Positions 43,313 through 55,300 of a DNA stretch of 64,000 bases are shown piece by piece (the first letter of the stretch is position 1; every line of letters starts with the position of its first letter). The position numbers and the translations under genes were made by a program. The stretch covers positions 15,299,001 through 15,363,000 of the forward strand of contig JBBBDQ010000191.1 in assembly GCA_037127315.1 (NCBI GenBank), read 5' to 3'. The DNA is from Ascarosepion bandense. Its lineage: Eukaryota; Mollusca; Cephalopoda; Sepiida; Sepiidae. The notes under the pieces were generated by a model. That model saw only the letters and a list, made by a program, of their open reading frames with translations. It ran no database searches and was not told the origin of the DNA.

Positions 43313-46300
43313 TCAATTCACCTCAAGCAAAACTATATGCCAATAGGATAAAAAGGGTGCTACTTGGAGTGAAAGATAATGAAAAAACTTTAGAAGGAAC
43401 TGGAAACCTAATCCTGAACAAATGATAAACTTCTATTGCTCTTCAATAAATGAGGAAGGAGTGTAAACAGGATGATAGACAAACCTATCTACTCTTATTA
43501 AGGAAAAAAAATAAAATTCAGAAACAAAAGATAAATAGTAAATAAAATTTCAGTGTTTAGGCAAAAATATTAGAAGCCGGAAACACAATCCTAAAAAGGA
43601 AACAAGAGATAAACCTCTACTTCTGTTCAAAAGACCAAGAAGTGGTGTGAAACATACAATTAGTGAACCTATCTACTCCTTTACAAAGCATGCTCTTTCT
43701 TTCTTTAAGAGTAACCAAATTTCTTTCTAATGAAGGCTTATGGCCATAGCATGTTGAAACAGTGGTTCTTGTATGATCTTCAAAGTTAAGCAACATTGAA
43801 CCAAGTTGGGTGAGCACTTGGGAATAGTGTAATATAGCAATCTAGCCCCCACCCGAAGAAGGTTGATGCAATCGATGATATTTCCCGTTGATGAAGGGGT
43901 CAGCGAACGACAGGACAGGTGTTTGAGAAATACATCCTGTCGGCGTCTGGAGCGGATGTCGCAGGGTTATGAGTCGGGCTCGTTTGACCTTATTTCCGAC
44001 AGCGGAAACAAAACAGGTGTCTCTTGGAATTACGTGGGCGTTGCGTAGGCGAGACAAAACCGGAAGGAAAAGTCCCGGTTCTAGAAGACTATAAAAAGAA
44101 ATCGACACACAGATTCGCCAGCAGAGAACGGCCAGTGGAAGCAGAGAGACACCACAGGCAAGACTTACACTCCCGTCGACTCATTCTATGCGCGCTCTCA
44201 CTCTTCCATTCTCTGTTCCACACAGGCTCGTCGTCAGGAATAGAAATATAATCTTATATTTTTATATATGCGTGTTCTCGTTGTTTGTCGTCGTACAGTG
44301 ATATATAACAATATCAGGTGCTTTAAGCTTGGATGTGTGAGTGGTCTAATGAATAGCAGATTGGAAATCAGAGAGCCAAGTTCCAATTCCAGTCAAGTTT
44401 ATTATATTCACTTATATGCAAATACCCTTGGGAAAGGTATGAATCCACCTCTTCTCTCTCTCCTATGGATTATTTAGTACTTGTAACAGTAAATCATTAT
44501 CATCTCCCCTCCCTCACCAAAAAAAAAAATTCTTAAAATCTAAAAATACTTACTGACTTTAAATAACCTGCAAGAAGTTGATAAGCTATAAAAAACAAAT
44601 CAGTCAATCTTCCAAATCATCAAGTCATCTTAATTTATCATTCTAAACAACGCATAAGTTTCTTCCCAACCATAGGAATTACCACTGTATTTCCTTTTTT
44701 CCATAACTTTAATTCATGCATAAAGATGTACTGCTTTGCCAATACCAAGTTTTGTTAATAAATTCAGTTATCCCACTTTATCTTGCCTGAAGCCTACATG
44801 ACTTTGAACAACCTTCTTTTTTTTTTTCCTCTCTCTCTGCATATTTTGCTTTTAATGTTTTAATTCTCGGTCTCAGACATTTTAACATTTTCAATTCATC
44901 GGTCAATCCTACATTATTTGGGCCATGTTGTCATCATTGAAAGTGTTATTCTACTAAGCACAGATTGTTGCACCTCAGTAGCACATGACAGTTATTTCAA
45001 ATTTCTGTAAATCACTTTAAAATTGATCTTTTTAATTAAAATGTAACAAAAATTGTTCTCTTTTCTCAGATAGTACTTTTGTTATCATTTGATACATTTG
45101 CAGAGTAATTTTAATGCTACTATCTTTAATCCACTTTTGCATTACTCCAGTTTTTTCCACAATTATTTCTCTTTTCTTGGTGGGGGAGTTCTGTTGTTTT
45201 CCGAGGTGCCAAAATGACACACACAAAAAAAAAAAAATAGAGGGACATCCAAAGTTCTCAATGCCCCCTTTCACACACACACACACACAGTAGTATTACA
45301 TGGGGAGCCTTTTGCACACACTAGCCCAAACAAGCCACATACCCCAGCACTCCCCCAGGTCAACATCCCTCCCCACTTACCACCTTTTAGACATGGCTGC
45401 CCCTTTTCACTTTTAGAATGGCTCATTAAAAAGACAGTAGGGGATCAGACACTCTAGTTTTAGTTTCTGCTCAGCAGATGCCATTTCTCCTCTGCATGTC
45501 TTGCCAAATATTTTTTTTTTTAAGGGGGTGGTCTTCTCCCATCCTATTCTTTTCACTTCCTCTCCACTCAGCAGCAGCAGCATCCACACTTCCTGCCAGT
45601 TTTAGTATCTCCTTCTTTCTATCTGTCACTTTTGCTATACTCTCCTTGCTACTTTTTAACACACATTTTTCAAGGCATTTTTCATTTAAGATGCCTTTGT
45701 TACCATGGAACCAACACTTCACCCAACTTGTTCCTAACATCTTACAAAACTCTTTCTCTCTGTTTTCTATTTGTAAACGTTTCACTTTTGGTTTCTCAAA
45801 GAGCCATTTCTTCTTCTGTAAGTGTCCCTATAATTCAAAAACATGATTTGCCTACAATTTCTGCTGTAGAGCTAAGCCCAACATCAAAAGGTTCAGTTTT
45901 TCTCAGAATTTCTTTTACTATTCATCACCTATTCCACCCACTTTCTATGAGCTTCCAACATGTCAATTTTGTCCACTCTACTTGCTTTTTTCCAGGGTTA
46001 CCCACATCCATGCTAGCAAGTTCCATATATTTTCAATGTGTCTATAATTGCATTTGAACAGTCAAATCTTTCTTCTATCATGCTCATATAGTTTCTGATG
46101 ATGACTATAGCTGATAGAAACTACTCAAACAAAAACATTTAACTTTGAACAGCTTATCTATAAGTCCAGTCCTGATATGCAACACTTCATATGCAAAGTA
46201 AGAAAAAAAAAATAATTAAAAACATTGTTAGTTGATTTTAATAAGACTTGTTTGAGATTACTGTCTAAATATGTTTATATATTAGTGATGCTGTATTTAC

Positions 46301-49300
46301 CAACCTTCCCACGCAAGGCTAGATGTGACACAAGGTCTATTTATTGTGGGTCTTCCTGGCCATATAGCCAGGCCAAAAAATGTCTATTTTTCCCCAGTCG
46401 TGATTCTAACCTTTAACGGAACCACGACTGGGTTAGTGCTCTCTGCTCGGAAGAAGAGAGCGTTCTTTACCCGAAGGCAGAGAGCTGACAGTGTCATGGA
46501 GTCGTCAGTCTAGTGACGAATGCTTATATCTGTCTTATATATTAGTGATGCTCTGCTATACACATACAGGGTTGTCTAGAAAATTCGTACTGATTTCTAG
46601 TCATTATGTTCCAACACAACAGAACATGTCAAATTTACATTTCTAACTAAAGAACACTTCAAATTATCTCTTGAGAAAGAAAGTCTAAAACTACTAAATT
46701 CTTGTCAATTTTGCATCGCTATGAAAATGGAAGATTATAAGGTTCATTTTAGAAACTTGATGCTTTTTTAGTATCGTGAAGGCAAAAATGCTTCACAAAC
46801 AACAAAAAAGACAGGCTGTGTCCGGGGAAAGTGCTTTAGCTGACAGAATTGTATGGAAGTAGTTCACTAAGTTTAGAGTTGTTGATTGTAAGCTTATTGA
46901 TGAAGAACGCTCGGACAGATCTGCCAGATGACGATCAAATCAAGAAATTGATTGAGAATAACCCATATTACACAATGTGAGAAGTTGCAGAAACACTAAA
47001 TTGATCAAAATTCACCATCCATGAGCACTTAGCAAAACTTGGGTACTCAAGTCACTATGATATTTGGGGACCGCATAAGTGAAAAGAATCTTTTGGATTG
47101 CATTTCTGTCAGATTTAGGAGGGGGCAAGCAACATGTGCCAACTTTAGCTACCCCAAAAGTAGGTCTTCAACCTAAGAAAGTCACGCTGTGCATCTGGTG
47201 GGATTGGAAAGGAATCTTGTAATTTTAGCTTCTATGAAGTAACCAATCAATTGATTTCCAAAAATGCTGCTCACAACTAGACAAATTAAAGGCAGTAATT
47301 CAAGAAAAACACTCAGAATTGGCGAACAGGAAAGGTGTTGTTTTCCATCAGAGCTCATGTTTCTTTGGCAACCCAGCGAAAATTGTTGCAACTTGGCTGG
47401 GATATATTATCCCCCCCTCCATATTCACCAGACATTGCTTGTTCAATTTTTCATTTATCAGTTCCTTGCAAAATAACTTCAATGGTAAAATTTTGAATTC
47501 TTTGGATGACATTAAAAAAAAAAAAACTCAAATTAATGAGTTCTTTGCAGAGAAACCACTGAAATTTTGGGAAGACAGAAAAGGAAATTAAAGATAGGTT
47601 GTGCAACAAAATAGTTCGTATTTAGGGGCATGATTTTCTTGTCTTTTAATTTCCCTTAAAAATTGGCATGACCTTTCCAGACAATCCAATAGAAACCTCT
47701 AGTAAACTGTTACTAATGAATAGCGAGTCAATTTTCACTGGATGCTAGACACACTCATGGGTTTGAGTTAAGCTTAATTAAACTAAAATCATTACATTTT
47801 ATTTATTCTTCTTTTTCTTCAAGTGTTCATTACTTCACGTTATAGCATTTTCATTACTTCAGAACTGAAGAAGTTCCAATGAAATCAGTTTTTGACAATT
47901 GCAACAACTGGGGATACATTTGTTGACTGCTTAACTATAGGTGTTTTGTTCATTTTAATTGGGGTGATAGGAAGCCTAAAACAATAATTATTTTAAAATA
48001 TTCTTATTTCAGGCAAATTTGGAAAACGTGTATGATGTCCTTGGCCAACAAAAGCTAACCGAATTGAGAGATCGCATACGTTGTGTTAATGATGTCCTTG
48101 TTACAGGAGACTACAGTGATAACCCAGACCTCGACATCAATCTTTGTGCCTGGGTAAATTCTTACACCAAAACTTTTTCGATTTCAAACAGAACTCATTT
48201 TGTACCAAAAGCTTTCCAGTAATAGTTGGAGAGATTAAACTGAAGAGATCTTGTAAAGTTTATATTGAAATGTTATAATACTTGAATTTCTTAAATGAAG
48301 TCAGTTATTACTATGGTGTTTTAAATGCTAGAAATATACTTTTTGCTGTTGTCGGTAATCTTAGGTTTTGTCATTTTTCATCATCCATACAGTGTCAATT
48401 AGTTTCATTTGCCATGTTTCCATATTGATATTCAACAAAGTATAGCTAAATGTTTAAATTTGTTTACAGATCAATTTGGTCTTATATCTGCCAATGCATT
48501 TCTCTTATACAAATTAAGACATTTAAAATAGTTTCGATAAGTAAGATCTGTGTTAAAATAAAAATTACGTATTCAGTTTATGACTAAAATTTTAATTTTT
48601 CATTATACTGTGAACACTCAACAGTTAGTGATATAAAATTGTCAACATTTTGCTACACTATGACTTGCCACAAGTAATTATTTTTTCTTTAAATGCCACA
48701 TCCCTTCAGGACAGGTGATTATGACACTGCACAGATTCCTTTTCTTTATTATCTGTGAATTACCATGACTTCTTGAAGGATAAAGCTTGGTCAGTACCTA
48801 AATGGGTGACTGCTTGGAAATACGGGGTGGTGTATTGGATAATGACTTTGAATTGTTAATTGGTGAGCTGAACTCCAATTTTCATTCGGTTTATTATATT
48901 CACTTCTCCCCCAGCTGTGGATTAATTAGTAAGACTTTTATCACTAAACTATTATTCCCCCTAAAAAAGCTTCTTAGTCAAAAATATTTCAGTAAGTCAG
49001 TTAAGTGCCATACGTAATACACACTTTGGGCAATTATCTCGCAGTAGGTTGTCATTGCTTTCTGCGTTAAACTGGTTGCCAGCCAAGGCTATAGAACCCG
49101 ATCTGTCCTATTATTTAACCCATAACTTGAGGGAAGAGACAAATTAATACTTTTCCCAAGGGTATTTGTGCATAAGTGAATGCAAGGAATTCAACCGGAA
49201 TTTGAACGTGGCTCCCCAAACTGTCGTTCCAAGTCGATATCCACGATGACGCACATCCTTACTGGCTTTAAATAACCTGCAAAAGGATTAAGCCATAGAA

Positions 49301-52300
49301 AACAAATCGATCAATCATTGGGGAAAAAGTGGATTTACATTTAATTCTCCAAGGTTTAGAATTAAATTTTCTTCCTCTTATACTTATTGCCATTCATGGT
49401 TAGAGAGCTCAATCTACTGTTATTTAACCCCTAGCTGGGGGATAGATGGATTTATACCTTTTTCCAAAGGTATTTGTGCAAAAGTGAATACAACAGACTA
49501 ATTTGGAATTTGAACTTTGCTCAAAAATTCCACATTGTTACACCATCTGCATATCCAGACGTAGTTTAGAACTTTAAATGAAAACAACCCAATTATATAA
49601 AATATTTATGCATTTATAATGTAAGTAGGTTTAACAAGTTTAGATAGTAATTTTAATAAATGCATTATATAAATAAAAATGATTATTGCAGATCTTACAA
49701 GAATTCATCTGTTCCTTGCATGTCTTAATTGATGAAGTTTGAATTTTCTGCACAAAAATTTCAATTGCTCAGTGTTAGTTTTGATATTTTCAGGATGTGT
49801 TTAAATCTGGGACATTTTTCATTGAAAATGTTTTTTATGATGATACAAGGCAAGCTGACAATCTAAAATATAGCAAGTAAGTAGCCCTTCCTCTTTCTGT
49901 TTCATAAAGCATTATTTTTTAATTCCTACATAAGAGTTTATCCTGATTATTTATTGCTCATTTCCTTAGCTGCAATTATTATGCATGAATGAGATGGGTG
50001 ATTCCCAAGTTAAAATTTCAGTTTTTTGTAATAATTTCCATAAACTTACTTTATTATTTGAGTTTTTTTTTTTTGCTTTTTTTTAATTTTTTTATCATCA
50101 TTTAATTCAAGCCTTTAGTATAAAATTATAAAACCTACTAATGATTTTAGTTCATTAATTTGTAATAGTTAATTAGTATCAATGTTAATAATTAGTTATC
50201 AAAAATGACTTTTCTCAATCCATATAGATGCTTGTTTATAGTTCATATTTTCTGTCTGAATTGTTTTAATCCACTAGCCTATTACTCCATATTGACAATA
50301 GCCTAGTGCACTAAAACATTGGTTTGCGAATTTGATGACATAATAATTGAGAGTTCAATCCTTAGTTCAGGCTTAGTGGAAATAAGGCAGTACTAAATAA
50401 AAACTAGAAGAAATATCCCTAAGCATGAACAGTAGAACAAGAATAACTTAGATAAAAAAAAAGGTAGGGTTCAATTCAAAATTCTGTGAAGGCTACCTCG
50501 AACAAATATCTGATGAAGGCACAATGGTTAAAACATTGTGATAATGAAGATAATATTTTACATGTAAATCTTCATTATCATTATCAGTCGCTTACTCCAC
50601 TTGTTTGCAGACTGTGCATCAACATGAGATATTCTTCTCCACAAAGTCTGACTACCAACAGCTGAGTTCAAAAATTCAAATCCAGTGCATATGTGGACAT
50701 TATCAAGCCAGTGTGTTTTTGCTGTTGACCTCTGTTTCTCTTACTGGCTTTCCTTCTAAGAATAACTTACTCACACCATGAGTCGATATTTTTTATATGA
50801 CCATACAGTTTAAATACTTTTGACCGGATAACTGATGTAAGTAGATTTCATATAATTTATAAAAACCTAAATAAGATTTTAAAGAAAAATCAGTTTTAAA
50901 AATCCTGGATATTAATAATAGTAAAGGGTGGATTTTTTTAAGCTAGCCACTGTTATATGTCAGTGACACGTTCTTGCATCTTGAAAGCTTTGTGAAAAAG
51001 CTTCTTGAAAACATTTTCTGCTTTCAACATTATTATTATTTTCTTCTTATCCTCCAGAGAAATTGTCGAATGGGCATCTGAATCAGGAATTGAGTACCAA
51101 TGTAAAATAATGGAAGCTACCAAGTTTAATGAACTGACATTGCGAATTGGTTATCCATATCTTTACCTTCATCAAGGCAATTGTGAACATCTTTTAGTTT
51201 TTAGTGATATAAGGTGAGTAATTCAAAGCTGAAAATTCTTATCTTTTGAAAACAGAAACAAAGAAAAAAAAATGCTATGGTAAAATTATAAAATTCTTTA
51301 TAAATTTCTTGACTTAGGCTAATTTTTATTTTCTTAAATGCCATTCTCAATCAATACAGGCAATCATGGCTGTAGATTCCTATATTATCTGTGAATTACC
51401 ATTACTTTCATGAAAAGATAGTGTATTTTTCTCTTGACTTAGCTATTGATTAGCTGTCACTCAAGGCTAGAGATCTATTTAACCATTTGCTGAAGGATAA
51501 AGAAGAGATAGATTCAGGCTTTTCCCAAGAGCATGTGTGAAAGTGAATGCAACTAGACTGGAATTTTAATTTGGCTGACTGATTCTACCTTCCATTACGC
51601 ATACATCCAAGTAAACAAAGGTATTAAGGGATGAGAAATTTTTTGTAAGTCGTAATTTTTTTTTTCCAGACATGATTTTTAAAAGTTAAAATATTGACAT
51701 TTTGTGTGTGTGTGTGTGTGTGTGTTTGTTTATTTATTTATTTTTTTTTTTTTTAAACCACTTCCCCTCAAATCAGGCAATAAAGCTGCTAGGGAACAAG
51801 AGGTTACTGAGTGTTAGAGAATATGAGAAAAACTACTATTAATGAGAGAGGACATTAACAGAATAAAAATTAAGACAGAAGATAACGATTGAAATTGCAT
51901 TCAAATTTTTGAAGATCAAAGCCACAAGCAAGAAATGTGAGAGAAGAAACTGTTAGCATAGATCTTATTAGATCTAGCCATTTCAGCTGCTGCCAATCTA
52001 GTGGTGTGCTTAAATTCCTAGTCTAGTTACCATAGAGGAAAGTTCAAGAATCTCTAAATATATAGCAGGAATGTCAAACCATATGTGGCAGCAATATTCA
52101 AAGCAAGAACGAATGATAGACTTATAAATATGCCAGTCAATTTTTCTTGCCAGAATCTATCATGACATAGTGAACCAACAGTTTTAGATGCAGGCTTAGC
52201 AATTGATTCAATATTCACTATTAGTCCAAGATGATGCAATGAGTTTCTCTCCTGGAGGTTAGCATCAGCCATGCTGATGGAAGGTAAAAAAAGGTTCTCA

Positions 52301-55300
52301 CAGATGATTAAGAGAGCAGTTTCGCTTTTGAGGCATAATTTTAATGCCTGAAAAGTGAAGCTGCTCTCTTTAACACGCCTTGACCTATTAACACATTGTA
52401 GGTCATTTTTGACATCAGCTGCTTATTTGACTTTATTGAGCTGATCAGACTTACTGTTAAGATGTAGATGCTGAATTGAGAACTGAAACAACATAGGTCC
52501 AAGGATAGAGCCCTAGAGAACACGTGGCATTTATGTAAAAAGATCTAGAAAAATAGCCATTCACGGACGAATGTATTATTGTAGCATAAGTTATCAATGT
52601 CAAACTGAACATTCAAGACAATTTTAATATTGCAATTAATGTTTTTGAGCTCTATTCAGTCAGCTCGACCATAATCATGTACTCACTAATTCAGCTTTTA
52701 TGTACTATGCCACTACCCAGCTGGTCGCTGTTGGTTTTGATCCAGATAGCTGGTCGTAGATTGAATCTGTCACGGCGTTTTCCCTTGTCCCACGTTGTGT
52801 TGATTAATCACAAGGTAGTCACATGAGTTTTCCACTAGCTGTCTCTCTGCCGAACTAAACCAAACCAGGATGTGTGCACACAATTGAGTAATAAAAGAAA
52901 GAAATGTAACATCAAAGGAAATAAGTGGACCGACGGCTGAAAAATGTTGTAAAATAACGTCTTTATATACAGATTATACACAATAGTCTCTTGGATAATT
53001 CCCAATCCCTGCTTCTATCAACTGGTAGCGGAACGGACGTTTTTTAGGTAAATTGAATTGCTCTCCCAAGCAATAAAGAGAAATCTGGCTGGCCGCAGCT
53101 TACTGCTCCAACAGAAGTCTAAGTTCTTTATAAGTCTAGTCAACTTGTTGCTTGTTTTCCGGAATGTTACGGAAATTGCCGAAGTGCTGGGTTATTCTCT
53201 TTCAGTTAACAATTTCAGACTTCTTGTCTGTCTCTTAACTCTGGTTGGTTGATTGGCAACAGGCTTCTCTACGGTCGGCACCCAACGGCATGGCAATCAT
53301 CTCTGTCTCTTTACTTCTTCGGCTGGGAACTGTCTTTGGTCATTATGTCTCTGGACCAGGAAATTGAACTCTGCCACTCGAGCTGCAATTACTCTGTCGA
53401 TCTCTGCAACTTCAGTCAAAACTTTGTCTGCAAGTTCTCTTCTGTCTTTAACTCTGGTTAGCTGGCATCAGGCCTCTTCTGTCGATCTCTGTCACTCCAA
53501 CTCAAAAACTTTGTCTGCAAAATCACTTCTTGTCTGTCTTTAACGCTGGTTGGCCGATATCAGACCTCTTCTGTTGATCTCTGCCACTCCGACTTTGACT
53601 TCTCTGTCACTCTCTGCAACTCAAAACTTTGACTGCAAAATCTCTTGTCTATCTTTATCTGTGGTTGGCCAGCAGGCTCTGCGGTTGGCACCCATCTTCG
53701 TCGTTACATCTTAAAGCCGGTAACTGGAACTGAAACTGAACTGCCTCGAACCGCCGCTGGGTCCCAACTCCAGTTCAACTGATTTTGGTCCCTAAGGACC
53801 CTGTATTTATGCCCATGCCATGGTGTGGGGCCGACAGTCGCTGGGTGTCTAATCCCCCGTCTTGGCAACCAATAAAATCCTGAGGTTTGCTGCTACTCGT
53901 TGTTGCCTCTGGTTTACCCAATGGGATTAGTCTTCTTTCCATGACGTCAATTGTTAGTCGTCTCCCACTTTCGGTGCTTGTTCACAGGACCAATGAAATT
54001 TTTCGATCTTATGACGTCTTCGTCCCATACCCCTTTTCTGGGCTGGACTTAACCGAATCTTCTCTCTCAAAATTTTTCTTAAAACAATAGGTATTAACCT
54101 TTTTGAACTGACTTCGCCTAAAACAAGTTGACAAGGGTCCATTGACATTGTTACCCAGATAACAATTTCTCCACACCTGTTTTTAAGTCATTTTCTGAGT
54201 CGCCTATATTTTCAAGCAACAAGAATGCCTTGTTATCTGTCCTACCCTGATGTCAGTGAAAATACCTTTTCTCTAAATTACTTCAACTGGAATCAAAACA
54301 TTTGTTATCTCAATTCTTTTCACAATTCATGCTAGCAAGACAATTTGACTCAAAATGAAATCTCCCTTTCCTATTCCAGAAAAAGAATAACAATTAAATT
54401 TATCTTTCCTTTATGTTTAGAATGACCATGCTAGCCTTTGGCCAAAATCTATTGTCTCGTGGCACTGAAACAAATTTAAGTCTTTTTTTTTTTTCTCTTG
54501 TTGTCTTTTTCTATTCTGGCAAAAGAAAATAACAATGACACTTGCCTTTATAGGTGGGCCCAAATCAACTAACATTAAACAAATCCCTTTTTCTTTTCTT
54601 TCTTCGTCTTTCCGGGTTTACAATAACAGAGAAATACCAGGTGTTTTTTTTTCGTCCCTGCTTTCTTTTTAAAGATAAAGATTTTCCAGTTAATAAAATT
54701 AATCATCTTCGAGCCGCTCCAAAATATTGTTATACTACTACATATGTTATACTACTACATAATTGGAAATAAAATAGGCATTGTCAAGTCTGACAAACGT
54801 GTCCTCCTTTGGTCAAGATAAATGAACCAAAATATTTAGCAGAAACTATCAATTTATAAGTGACAAGATTTTCTTTTAGTGGTATTCCTATGTAATAGTG
54901 GCACATTCAGCTTGCTATAAATGTGCTTAGTGGTATGTTGAATTGAAGACTTTTGGTCCACATAACCAAGTTTTCATATTTTTTTTTTTTGCATAGACAC
55001 TTATTTTTACCCAACTAGGTTTCTCCACTGAGAATGACTATCTGTTTTTAAAGTGTATTAATAGAAGCTTTCTTTTAAATTAAATATGTGCCTTAAATGT
55101 TTAGCATTTAAGTCTTTAAATCTTTTAGTTCAATGTTTTTTTATCTGCATGTTTTCCTGAAGAAAAATGTCCGAAATTGTAATTTAATTTCAGAATGGTT
55201 CATCCGCATGATAACTTGAACATTAATGAATACCCTTTTCTAATTCAACGTTCAAACAAGAAGAGGACCATTTGTAGAGTTTGTGCATATGCGTCTGCCA

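Noticed and set aside
45478..45846. 122-residue + strand frame rich in Phe, Ser and Leu
   Set aside because: Composition is that of an antisense shadow; the - strand frames over the same bases look more protein-like.
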